Shown here one piece after another: positions 26,160-34,955 of a stretch of DNA of 64,000 nucleotides. The stretch lies in contig NZ_PHHA01000003.1 of NCBI RefSeq assembly GCF_002795425.1, positions 186,001-250,000 of the forward strand. Reading direction: 5' to 3'. Position numbers and translations under genes: made by a program. The notes below the pieces were generated by a model that saw only the letters and a program-made list of their open reading frames with translations, ran no database searches and was not told the DNA's origin. This DNA is from Conservatibacter flavescens (GTDB lineage Bacteria > Pseudomonadota > Gammaproteobacteria > Enterobacterales > Pasteurellaceae). How positions within the stretch are numbered: position 1 is the stretch's first letter; each line of letters opens with the position of its first letter.

Positions 26160-29117
26160 ATGAAACTGTTAAAAAACTCATTCAACTATATGATTGCACC
26201 AGCCGCTTACCGCAACGGCTTGTCTTTATATAAAAAGAAACACTGGGGTGCAGCGCTGAATGCCTTTAAAACCGCTCATAAAGCTGCACCGAACAATCCG
26301 CAAATCGCCTTTAAATTGGGCGTATGTCATCTGAAATTAAAAAGTCTGCACGAAGCGCATTTTTATATTTCAAGAGCGCTTGAGCTTGCCCCTTATAACA
26401 CCCAGTGGCAAATCCAGCTGGCGCAGTGCAACAAGCAGCTTGGCTTTTCATCTTATGAACTCAGTGCCACAGGCAAGCCGACCGCTGCCGTTCCCCGTAT
26501 TTTACAAGGCGGCTATCGTCAGTCGCTGGGCGTTGCCATTAAGAAAAAACTGCTGCTCATTCCATCGGATTATAACCACCGAGTGATGGCGGACATTGAG
26601 CCGTTTATCGCCCATTATCAAGATGATTTTGATGTGTATGTGATTTTGCGTCAGCTAGACGAAGATGTGGTGTATAAGCCGTCGCATACTTTGGTGAAAA
26701 ACGGCACATCATACGGCGAGTTTTTAAAGATGACCGCCGATTATATGATTGATGCAGGCACGATGAACTACGGCTACCGCATTAACGAGACCAACAAATG
26801 GGTGTCGGTATGGCACGGTATTCCGTACAAAAAAATGTTTGTTGATTTGGACATCAAGCATTTGGCAGGCGCTATCCGCTATGATTTGGCATACGACAGC
26901 ATGGTATCAATGTCGGATTTTTATACCCAAACTTTCTTGCGTGGCGCTATGCGTTACGAAGGCGAAGTGTTGCAACTGGGCAGTGCCAAAATTGACAAAT
27001 TGCTCGATAACCGCAGCAACCAAGCACGCTTACACGATTTGTACGACAAAATCGGCTTGCCACAGGGCAAAAAAATCGCCCTGTATGCCCCTGAATACCG
27101 CAGCGGACAAACATTTGCCGTACCGTTTGACACCCAAAAACTCTTAGACGTCTTGGGGCAGGATTATTGCCTTGTGGTGCTGTTGCCGGCAGCTCATCTG
27201 CGTGCCGCCAAGCCGTCTGAAAATAACGTGTACTACACGCACGCATTGGGCAAAAATGACGCGCTGCTGCTGGCTGATATTTTAATCAGCGACTACAATC
27301 CGCTGATTTATCAGTTTGACCAATACAACCGCCCTGTGGTGCTGTTTATCCACGACCACAGCGAATTTGCCGCCGCACACCCAAGCCGTCAGCACGAGCT
27401 GCGTATCATCAAACGCCGCCAATACACCGTCTCTGACGAAGCGGCTTTATTGGCGCTTGACTGGCTGCAAATTGAACGCCACAACAGCAAATTCAACACG
27501 CCTGAACACATTGATTTGGCGTATTTAAAACACTCGCTCGGTATCCCTGAAGGCAAGCGGATTGTGCTGTATGCACCGACTTTCCGTGAAGCGGGCGCTA
27601 TGCCGTTGCCGTTTGATGTAGGCAGCCTGTTGGCAAATCTGGGTGACGATTACATCTTAATCACCAAGCTGCATTATCTGAACCATCTTGATCAGCATTA
27701 TGACAATGTGATTGACTGCACATCGTCATCGGATATGGCGGATTTGATGAAAATTGCCGATGTGCTGATTAGCGATTACTCGTCTTTGGTGCTGGATTTT
27801 GCCCTGCTCAACAAGCCGATTGTGCTGTATCAATACGACTATGCCGATTATATGAAAAAGCGTGGCGTGTATTTTGATTTTGCCGATTATCTGCCGTCTG
27901 AACAAATCGTCCGCAGCGAAGATGAGCTGTTATCGATTAACTGGCAAACCATCAATGCCGATAACAGCAAAATCATCAACGAATTTTATCCGCTCGAAGA
28001 TGGTAAAGCGACCCAGCGTATTGCCGAAGCGATTGCGTTTGAGCCACAAATTCGCCATGGTAAAGATGTGATTTTCTTGGTAAACGATTTGAACCAAATC
28101 GGCGGTATCCATAGCTTTGTCAAAAATATGGCGAAGTATTATAAGCAAGCCTACAACGCCCGAGTTTTTGTGCTGGCGATTAAAGAGTTTGCCGAAGCCA
28201 ATTCCGAATTGCACGTTTTAGAAAGCCCGTATATTGACTATGCGATTTCCAGTCAATACTTGAATGGAGCCTGTGCCCATATTCTAAAAAATACAGACGG
28301 CATTGTGATTTCTTTACAGTTTTCTGCCCATATGCACTTCCAGCGATATTTGGAAAATGCCAAATCGGTGCTGATGTTCCACGGCGATGTCAAAGATATG
28401 ATTTCCCGTGAAATGTACGGCCCGCATTTGAGCTGGCTGAACGAAGGCAAACTGTACAATTACCAAAAACTGCTGTTGTTGACCCAATCGGCAGTAGAGT
28501 TGCTCCGTCCGCATTTGAACGAAGAAATACAGGCAAAACTCGGCTTTATGCATAACTCCATTGACGCTGACTATACGCCGATAGCGTCTAACAAGCCGCT
28601 GCACACGGCGGTTATCAGCCGACTGGACGCAGATAAAAATATCTTTGCCATGATTGATTTGGGCAAACAAATCAAAGCGCAAAATGAACATATTGTGCTT
28701 AACATCTATGGCGACGGTGCATTAAAAGCCGACTTTATGCAGGCGATCAGCGATAACGGCTTGGACGGTATTTTGCGTGTGCACGGCTTTGAGAGCGACA
28801 AGCACAAAATCTTTGCCGATAACGACTCGCTGCTGCTCATGAGTAAATCCGAAGGTTTCCCATTGGTATTGCTTGAAGCCTACGCCTGCGGCAAGCCTGT
28901 GGTGGTGTTTGATTCCTTTACTGCTGCCAAAGATTTGGTGCTGCAAGGGCAAACCGGTTTCTTATTGCCTTATGGCGATTATCAAGGTGTGATTGCCGCT
29001 GTCAAACAAGTATCCGATATTGATCAAACCAAGATTAAAGCAATGTTTGAGCGTTTTTCTAATCAAAATGTGTTTGCACAATGGGATAAATTGATTGGCG
29101 AATTGGACGAGCTGTAA
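26160..29117 (+). CDS. Capsule polymerase: TagF-like glycerophosphotransferase fused to a GT4 glycosyltransferase
   Basis: This 985-residue multidomain protein begins with TPR-like repeats (about 15-100). A CDP-glycerol:glycerophosphotransferase region follows (about 125-610), with VWHGIPYKKM (His219) and then two copies of the second, nucleotide-binding half. Copy one, with YAPEYR near 309 and SDYNP (Asp378), lacks the usual serines. Copy two, with YAPTFRE near 470, KLH (His505) and SDYSS (Asp539), looks active. A GT4-type glycosyltransferase occupies about 632-985, with NQIGGIHSFV and the E-x7-E motif EGFPLVLLE (Glu898, Glu906). It probably builds a polymer alternating glycerol phosphate and a sugar, as related TagF-like enzymes of Actinobacillus and Neisseria capsules do. 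Two Neisseria uptake cores lie in the gene. Confidence 0.85.
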   Translation: MKLLKNSFNYMIAPAAYRNGLSLYKKKHWGAALNAFKTAHKAAPNNPQIAFKLGVCHLKLKSLHEAHFYISRALELAPYNTQWQIQLAQCNKQLGFSSYELSATGKPTAAVPRILQGGYRQSLGVAIKKKLLLIPSDYNHRVMADIEPFIAHYQDDFDVYVILRQLDEDVVYKPSHTLVKNGTSYGEFLKMTADYMIDAGTMNYGYRINETNKWVSVWHGIPYKKMFVDLDIKHLAGAIRYDLAYDSMVSMSDFYTQTFLRGAMRYEGEVLQLGSAKIDKLLDNRSNQARLHDLYDKIGLPQGKKIALYAPEYRSGQTFAVPFDTQKLLDVLGQDYCLVVLLPAAHLRAAKPSENNVYYTHALGKNDALLLADILISDYNPLIYQFDQYNRPVVLFIHDHSEFAAAHPSRQHELRIIKRRQYTVSDEAALLALDWLQIERHNSKFNTPEHIDLAYLKHSLGIPEGKRIVLYAPTFREAGAMPLPFDVGSLLANLGDDYILITKLHYLNHLDQHYDNVIDCTSSSDMADLMKIADVLISDYSSLVLDFALLNKPIVLYQYDYADYMKKRGVYFDFADYLPSEQIVRSEDELLSINWQTINADNSKIINEFYPLEDGKATQRIAEAIAFEPQIRHGKDVIFLVNDLNQIGGIHSFVKNMAKYYKQAYNARVFVLAIKEFAEANSELHVLESPYIDYAISSQYLNGACAHILKNTDGIVISLQFSAHMHFQRYLENAKSVLMFHGDVKDMISREMYGPHLSWLNEGKLYNYQKLLLLTQSAVELLRPHLNEEIQAKLGFMHNSIDADYTPIASNKPLHTAVISRLDADKNIFAMIDLGKQIKAQNEHIVLNIYGDGALKADFMQAISDNGLDGILRVHGFESDKHKIFADNDSLLLMSKSEGFPLVLLEAYACGKPVVVFDSFTAAKDLVLQGQTGFLLPYGDYQGVIAAVKQVSDIDQTKIKAMFERFSNQNVFAQWDKLIGELDEL
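27212..27221 (+). repeat. Neisseria-type DNA uptake core (DUS), copy 2
   Basis: GCCGTCTGAA inside the polymerase gene, in the degenerate first half-domain. Confidence 0.85.
27893..27902 (+). repeat. Neisseria-type DNA uptake core (DUS), copy 3
   Basis: GCCGTCTGAA inside the polymerase gene, after the active-looking half-domain. An 11-base match including the preceding T of the extended Neisseria 12-mer. Confidence 0.85.
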
Positions 29118-29129
29118 GGGGGCTTTAAG

Positions 29130-30167
29130 ATGAAATTTTTAACCAAATTATTTAAAAGAAACAGCAGTTGGGATTTGCCAAAAATTTCTATTGTCATTCC
29201 TTGTTTTAATGCAGAAAAAGAAATTCTAGCGACATTAAAGTCCATTCAAGATTCTCATTATCAAAATGTAGATGTGATGGTCATTGATGATGGATCTGAG
29301 CAACGTGCAGAGCATTTTGTTCAGTCATTCAACGATCCGCGTTTCCGTTATTTTTATAAAGAAAATGAAGGACCGGGGTTAACCCGTAATTTCGGTATTG
29401 ATAATGCCTTGGGTGAATATATCTTTTTCTTGGACTCGGATGACTTAATCTATCCTGACGCACTGTCAAACTTGATGGATTATGCTTTGGCACATCAACT
29501 TGATTGTGTGTCGGGCGTCACAGTAAGACGAGATATCAATACAGGTGTAGAAGGCGAGTGGTTCAGACGGCTTTATCAAACCAAAAAAGTAAATCTATTG
29601 GTAAATCGCTTGGCTTTGTATGATGATACACTCACCACCAATAAATTATATCGAGTGGAAGCACTAAAACAGCACGACATCTATTTTGAAACAGGTTTAT
29701 ACGAAGATAAGCTGTTTACAGCCAAGCTATACTCCAAACTTGACCGTATCGGCTTGATTGATAACCGTGTTTATATATGGTTGGTGTATGGTAATCAAAC
29801 CAGTATTACCACATCAAAATCATTAAGCAACTTTCAAGAGCGTATGGTTGCCATTGAAAAGCTATGGCAATATATTCCTGAAGTTCGTAAAGCATATCAA
29901 ATTGCGTTTTATATGAACCACGATTTGCTGATTTATCTGCGTGAGTTTGTGTTTTATCCGCAAGCGGTAAAAGACGAAATCTATGAAACCGCAAAAGAGT
30001 TTATCCAAAAACACTACCATTATGTCTATCCACGCCTTGTGCCTGCCAGCTTTAACCGAGCTTGTTTGGACGCATTATGCGAAGGCGATAAAGACAAATT
30101 CATCTACACTGCCGACATCTTATCGCAAGTGTTCCAAGATGAACAAAAAACCAAACAACGCATTTAA
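29130..30167 (+). CDS. Family 2 glycosyltransferase of the capsule locus
   Basis: This 345-residue cytoplasmic or membrane-associated GT-A enzyme has ISIVIPCFNAEKEILATL at the N-terminus, VMVIDDGS (about 51-58), GPGLTRNFGIDNALG (about 85-99) and the metal-binding FFLDSDDLIYP (about 104-114). The C-terminal half is variable. It would add one sugar of the capsule repeat or linker. It starts 12 bases after the polymerase gene. The early part of the gene is AT-rich while the last third is richer in GC and carries a Neisseria uptake core; a second core lies immediately after the stop codon. Sugar specificity cannot be read. Confidence 0.88.
   Translation: MKFLTKLFKRNSSWDLPKISIVIPCFNAEKEILATLKSIQDSHYQNVDVMVIDDGSEQRAEHFVQSFNDPRFRYFYKENEGPGLTRNFGIDNALGEYIFFLDSDDLIYPDALSNLMDYALAHQLDCVSGVTVRRDINTGVEGEWFRRLYQTKKVNLLVNRLALYDDTLTTNKLYRVEALKQHDIYFETGLYEDKLFTAKLYSKLDRIGLIDNRVYIWLVYGNQTSITTSKSLSNFQERMVAIEKLWQYIPEVRKAYQIAFYMNHDLLIYLREFVFYPQAVKDEIYETAKEFIQKHYHYVYPRLVPASFNRACLDALCEGDKDKFIYTADILSQVFQDEQKTKQRI
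29562..29571 (-). repeat. Neisseria-type DNA uptake core (DUS), copy 4
   Basis: TTCAGACGGC, the complement of GCCGTCTGAA, inside the GT2 gene. Confidence 0.85.
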
Positions 30168-30179
30168 ATGCCGTCTGAA
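30168..30179 (+). repeat. Full 12-base Neisseria DNA uptake sequence (AT-DUS), copy 5
   Basis: ATGCCGTCTGAA begins directly after the TAA stop of the GT2 gene, a position where Neisseria genomes often carry one. It is the full extended 12-mer used by N. meningitidis and N. gonorrhoeae and is the strongest single sign of a Neisseria origin. Confidence 0.9.
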
Positions 30180-30226
30180 AAAGGCCGCAAACTGATACTT
30201 TTTTTGAAAAATACTGGGGTTAAACA

Positions 30227-31096
30227 ATGACAAATACCATTCCAACCAACAACATTGAAAAAATCTGGATAGCCAACGCCACGTTCTTTATCGAAGGGCT
30301 TGCCTATCTGCAAGGCTATGACGCACCCGATTACCGCTATTTGCATAAGCACATCAAATTTAGAAACCTGCTCAATGATGATGAAGCAGAATTTGTTTTA
30401 GGTACAGTACCCAAAAAAGAACTCAGCAGCCAACCGTTTAACGGCAAAACCTATAACTACACCGCCGCAGGTACGGCAACGGTAGGTTTTAAAGGCATTG
30501 ATGTCAGTTTTTTAGAAGACGGCATTTATGAAGTGCAAATCTCAGTTTCTGCCGATAAAAATGTCCGCAACTATGTCAGCCTAGTGATGGCAGACGCAGC
30601 CTTAGATAAGCATTCGTGTGATGATTTTTGTGAGTATCGCCTGTTTGAAGAGAGCGGCAAAGTGTATCTTGCCAAAAAAGACATCATCGGCACTGATGTA
30701 CCGTCAGGCAGCCATATCAGTGTAGAAGGCTCTTGGACGGACGGCACGATATTTCATGTTGAAGGTGAATTTATCGTCGCCGAAGCGCCATTAAGCAATT
30801 TTAGACAAGGAAAATATTATCTGGTGCTGCGAAAACACATTACCAAAAAACAATATGTATTCGAGCTTGGGCAAGTGCGTAAAAATAATCTTGGTGCAAG
30901 AATTGGTAAGCCTAGTGTTAACTATAATGCTAGTTACTTTGCCACCTTGCAATTAAAAGGTATTGAAACTCGCCAATTTGAATTGGGCGTGTATGATCTA
31001 TATGTGTCTTTAGCATATGGCAATAAGATCTTTACTGCTAAGTTGGATAAGCTGTTACAGATTGTCAATAGAGAAGCGTGCTTCCTAATGGATTAA
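30227..31096 (+). CDS. Unknown capsule-locus protein with two similar beta-rich modules
   Basis: I do not recognise this 289-residue protein. No signal peptide or membrane helix is visible. It contains two similar stretches: one near residues 75-110 with YNYTAAGTATVGFKGIDVSF then EDGIYEVQISVS, and one near 237-270 with VNYNASYFATLQLKGIETRQ then ELGVYDLYVSLA. Both have the pattern YN...KGI...E-x-G-x-Y. This suggests a duplicated beta-sandwich module, perhaps carbohydrate-binding. The gene follows the GT2 gene within the synthesis block. Its frame runs into the glycosyltransferase remnant at 31069, so its C-terminus may have been altered by a deletion. Confidence 0.7.
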   Translation: MTNTIPTNNIEKIWIANATFFIEGLAYLQGYDAPDYRYLHKHIKFRNLLNDDEAEFVLGTVPKKELSSQPFNGKTYNYTAAGTATVGFKGIDVSFLEDGIYEVQISVSADKNVRNYVSLVMADAALDKHSCDDFCEYRLFEESGKVYLAKKDIIGTDVPSGSHISVEGSWTDGTIFHVEGEFIVAEAPLSNFRQGKYYLVLRKHITKKQYVFELGQVRKNNLGARIGKPSVNYNASYFATLQLKGIETRQFELGVYDLYVSLAYGNKIFTAKLDKLLQIVNREACFLMD

Positions 31097-31281
31097 ACGC
31101 CATTCAAACCAGAAAAATGCTGCTTGATCAAAACTTTGACGAGCGTACATTAACTGACAATATGTATGCAATGCATGTTTGGAACAACACCTTTAGAAAA
31201 ACGGATTTGTACCAACAAGGCAAAAGCGTCAATAATTCCATCTTGCAGCATTTGATGGATAAATATCGGGATTTTATGTAA
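31069..31281 (+). pseudogene. 3' remnant of a glycosyltransferase gene
   Basis: About 70 codons, in a frame different from the preceding gene and without a credible start or ribosome site, read SVLPNGLNAIQTRKM...NMYAMHVWNNTFRK and end KYRDFM. The YAxHxWNxxxRK motif near the end resembles the C-terminus of DXD-containing sugar transferases (Gly_transf_sug/capsular synthesis type). The catalytic N-terminal part is missing. It is most likely what remains after a deletion at the downstream edge of the imported block. Confidence 0.5.
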
Positions 31282-31535
31282 GTAGTGTTTTTTAAGTAAG
31301 GTGCCATAAGGTTGATATTTTGTGTAGTAAACGCATTATATCCATACCTTATGTGCGCTTTTTTATTGGTTGTAGCAGAATTGTAAGCGTAATATTGGGT
31401 TATTGTGTTTATCTGTTTGTTATTTGATATGTCTATAAGATATGTTGTGTGAAAATGTAATGCGCTATAGAGCATTATGTGATTTCTTATTATAATAATA
31501 GCTTATTGATATCTGTAATTTTCACTATAACTGAT

Positions 31536-33593
31536 ATGTCCCAATCTCTTATCTTTTCCCGTGGTCTTTTAGCAATACCTCATCTTAAGGTATTTTTACC
31601 TGAATGTGAGCTTTGTACTTATTCTGTTTTGCGCAAACCTCCCAAAGTGGAACAGGTAATCGGGTGGGGGTTGCGTCCGACTACGCGTCGAGCAAGAAGT
31701 TATGCGAGACAGCACAACTTGCCTTTTGTTGCTCTCGAAGACGGCTTTTTACGTTCAGTCGGTCTAGGGGTTGAAGGGTATCCACCGTTTTCTTTAGTTT
31801 ATGATGATATTGGTATTTATTACGATACAACGCGTTCATCTCGTTTAGAGCAACTTATTTTAAAGAGCGGTGAATTATCAGAGCATTTTTTGGCAGATAG
31901 CCAGCGCGCGATGGACTTGATCTGCCAATATCAATTGTCGAAGTATAACCATGCGCCTGATATGGTATTTGATGGTTCGGTTGAGAGACAGATCGTTTTG
32001 GTCGTCGATCAAACGTTTGGTGATATGGCGGTTAAATATGGTCAGGCGGATGAAACGTGTTTTATCCAAATGTTGCAAGCAGCAATAGCGGAAAATCCTA
32101 CATCAGAGATTTGGGTGAAAACGCATCCGGATGTGATTAGTGGAAAAAAACAGGGATATTTGACCGCACTTTCTACTGTGGAGCCTCAAGTCAAATTAGT
32201 GGCTGAAGATGTGAATCCTCTTTCTTTGTTAGCTCGGGTAAATAAGGTGTATTGTGTTACCTCACAAATGGGATTTGAGGCATTATTGTTGCATAAACCG
32301 GTGGTGACATTTGGTGTGCCTTGGTTTGCCGGTTGGGGACTGACTGATGATCGCCATCCAAATGTAGCCTTGTTACAAAAAAATTCGCGCAGAAAAGACC
32401 GCTCTTTATTACAACTGTTTGCTTGTGCTTATTTGCAATATAGTCGTTATTTGAATCCTTATACACAACAAAGTGGCACGATTTTTGATGTTATTAATTA
32501 CTTACATCAAGGAAAGCTGCTTAATGATAGGCTGCGTGGTGATTTATATTCTGTGGGTATGTCGCTGTGGAAGCGGGCTGTGATTAAGCCGTTTTTCCGG
32601 CTACCAAGTTGTCGTTTACATTTTGTTTCTTCGGTGAAACAGCTTGCCAAAAAGCATCTTCCGGCAGATGGACGACTGTTAATTTGGGGCGTTGGGAAGA
32701 GTGAAGTATTAGAATATGCGAAACAGCAAAATGTTACGCTATTACACATGGAAGATGGGTTTATTCGATCTGTGGGGTTGGGGTCAAATTTGGTGGCGCC
32801 ATTGTCTTTGGTGATTGATGACTTGGGGATTTATTTTGATCCGCGTTGCCCCTCTCGTTTGGAGGTATTGCTACAACATCACCAGTTTTCTCCACAAGAT
32901 AAAATTCAGGCAGAACGTTTACAACAAAAATTAATCCAATCTCATATTGGTAAATATAATGTGGGTCAACTTGGGCTGACATTACAAGGGACAACGAAAA
33001 AGATGATTTTGGTTCCTGGTCAGGTTGAAGACGATGCCTCTATTCGTTTTGGTTCGCCTGATGTGGTGAAAAATTTAGATTTATTGAAAAAAGTGCGGTT
33101 AAAAAATCCGACAGATTTTATTATTTATAAACCACATCCGGATGTGGTAAGTGGTAATCGAATAGGGTATATTGAGGCGAGCGAGGTTTTGAAATATGCC
33201 GATCAAATTGTCGTTGAAGCGAATATATTAGAGTGTATTCAACAAGTTGATGAAGTACATACGATGACGTCATTAGCGGGATTTGAGGCGCTTTTACGCG
33301 GGAAAAAAGTATATTGTTATGGCTTGCCATTTTATGCCAATTGGGGATTAACGGTAGATGAAATCCAATTGCCACGTCGTCAACGTCAATTAGCGTTATG
33401 GGAATTAATTGCTGCGGTATTGATTTATTACCCGCAATATATTGATCCGAAAACCAAACATATGATTCAAGCGGAACAAGCCATTGATATTTTGGTAAAG
33501 CAAAAACAACAGCAAAAAGGAGATGGGCTGTCACGTAGTTGGATGTTGAAGCAATGGGGAAAATTGGTGCAATTGTGTTCTGTATTGAGGTAG
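31536..33593 (+). CDS. phyA: Capsule beta-Kdo transferase PhyA (KpsC/LipA/CtrE family)
   Basis: This protein has 685 residues from the ATG at 31536; a GTG at 31479 would add 19. It contains two homologous halves, each with a capsule-synthesis domain: FVALEDGFLRSVGLGVEG...YYDTTRSSRLE in the first and LLHMEDGFIRSVGLGSN...YFDPRCPSRLE in the second. KpsC proteins add alternating Kdo residues to the lipid linker that anchors group 2 capsules. WVKTHPDVISGKKQGY and IYKPHPDVVSGNRIGY also repeat. It looks intact. It follows the imported synthesis block after about 250 bases and precedes the broken phyB. Confidence 0.93.
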   Translation: MSQSLIFSRGLLAIPHLKVFLPECELCTYSVLRKPPKVEQVIGWGLRPTTRRARSYARQHNLPFVALEDGFLRSVGLGVEGYPPFSLVYDDIGIYYDTTRSSRLEQLILKSGELSEHFLADSQRAMDLICQYQLSKYNHAPDMVFDGSVERQIVLVVDQTFGDMAVKYGQADETCFIQMLQAAIAENPTSEIWVKTHPDVISGKKQGYLTALSTVEPQVKLVAEDVNPLSLLARVNKVYCVTSQMGFEALLLHKPVVTFGVPWFAGWGLTDDRHPNVALLQKNSRRKDRSLLQLFACAYLQYSRYLNPYTQQSGTIFDVINYLHQGKLLNDRLRGDLYSVGMSLWKRAVIKPFFRLPSCRLHFVSSVKQLAKKHLPADGRLLIWGVGKSEVLEYAKQQNVTLLHMEDGFIRSVGLGSNLVAPLSLVIDDLGIYFDPRCPSRLEVLLQHHQFSPQDKIQAERLQQKLIQSHIGKYNVGQLGLTLQGTTKKMILVPGQVEDDASIRFGSPDVVKNLDLLKKVRLKNPTDFIIYKPHPDVVSGNRIGYIEASEVLKYADQIVVEANILECIQQVDEVHTMTSLAGFEALLRGKKVYCYGLPFYANWGLTVDEIQLPRRQRQLALWELIAAVLIYYPQYIDPKTKHMIQAEQAIDILVKQKQQQKGDGLSRSWMLKQWGKLVQLCSVLR

Positions 33594-33685
33594 CATTATT
33601 TTATATGATCTCAAGTTTATTGCGTACCGTTTGAGAAAAGGATATACGTTGAAAAGTAACATGATAAGCGGGGTGTTTTATTACA

Positions 33686-34907
33686 GTGCATAATCTCGAT
33701 GAATTAGTTTCAACATCTCATCGTATTTTATTATTACAGGGGCCGATAGGGCGCTTTTTTTCAAGCGTTTGGGACTTGGCTATCTTCGCAAAATAAACGC
33801 GTATTTAAAATCAATTTTAATAGTGGTGATGAGTATTTTTATCCTCAAACGGATAACCCTTTTAATCCCATCGCTTATCAAGATTCGTTGGAGAATTTTT
33901 CAACGTTTCTTAAGCAGTTTATCGTTGACCACCAGATCGATACATTAGTCTGTTTTGGGGATAACCGTCCTTATCATCTTATTGCAAAAAATATCTCACA
34001 AACGTACTCCCTTAATTTTTGGGCATTTGAAGAAGGGTATTTTCGTCCTCATTATGTGACCTTAGAAAAAAATGGGGTGAATGCTTTTTAGCCGATTCCT
34101 CGTCAGGCTGATTATTTTTGGGCACAAGATGTGGCTGAAGTTGAGGCGCCGGAAAAAGTGGCTCCGGGTTTTTGGCTAGTAGCTAAATTGGCCACTCAAT
34201 ATTATTGTTATACCCATTTAGATAATGGCAAGTATCCCCTTTATAAACATCATCGTATTTTAAACCTGTTGTATTATATTAAATTATGGGCGGTATCCGG
34301 TATTAAGCGTTTGGGATATTGGCTTGGGGATTATACGTTTAGCCGAAAAATTAAAAAACGGAAATTTGGTGATTTTTATATTGTCCCGTTACAGGTCTAT
34401 GACGATAGCCAAGTACGGGTGCATAGTGATTTTCATAGTGTAGGCGATTTTTTAACGCATGTGCTGGACTCTTTTGTGCAACATGCCCCTAACCATTTGA
34501 CACTTATTATCAAACATCACCCGATGGATCGCGGGTTTATTGATTATGGCCATATTATTAAAGACTATATTAAACGCTATCCATCACTTAAAAATCGTTT
34601 GTACTATGTGCATGATGTGATGATGCCGGTTTTTTTACGTCATGCCAAAGGAATGGTGACTTTAAACAGTACAAGCGGTTTATCTGCCTTATTGCATAAT
34701 ATGCCGGTCATGACTTTAGGTCGCGCCCATTATAATATGCCAGGCCTTACCCATCAGAAGTCCTTAGCTGAGTTTTGGCACTCACCGGAACAACCTAATA
34801 GGGAATTATTTCGACAGTATCATCTTTATCATTTGAATAAAACTCAAATTAATGGTTCATTTTATAACCGTGTTATTTTGCGTTATCCTTATAATTTATA
34901 TAAATGA
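33686..34907 (+). pseudogene. phyB: Broken phyB (KpsS/LipB/CtrF family Kdo transferase)
   Basis: The gene starts with GTG at 33686 (HNLDELVSTSHRILLLQGP) and should be about 405 codons. A run of seven T bases at 33755-33761 shifts the frame after GRFF; deleting one T restores QAFGTWLSSQNKRVFKINF. A second lesion, TAG at 34089-34091, interrupts NAF-x-PIPRQADYFW in an otherwise open frame. The rest, to the stop at 34907, is well conserved, with FWAFEEGYFRPHYVTLE, LIIKHHPMDRGF and TLNSTSGLSALLHNMPVM. KpsS adds the first Kdo of the lipid linker, so its loss should stop capsule attachment and export. A sequencing error could explain the T-run but hardly both lesions. Confidence 0.88.
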
Positions 34908-34955
34908 TGGTTCAATGTTATTGCCAAAGTTATCTTTTAATCAACAGGAATCACT

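Noticed and set aside
28286-28297. A sixth Neisseria uptake sequence in the polymerase gene (ATACAGACGGCAT)
   Set aside because: It has one mismatch to the core (TACAGACGGC instead of TTCAGACGGC), so I counted only the five exact copies.
33755-33761. The seven-T tract of phyB as a simple phase-variation switch
   Set aside because: A switch is possible, but the tract is short and a second nonsense codon downstream would keep the gene off in either state.
34131-34907. A separate gene for a 258-residue capsule protein
   Set aside because: It is in the same frame as the preceding piece of phyB and reads straight on across the TAG codon; it is the 3' part of the phyB pseudogene.
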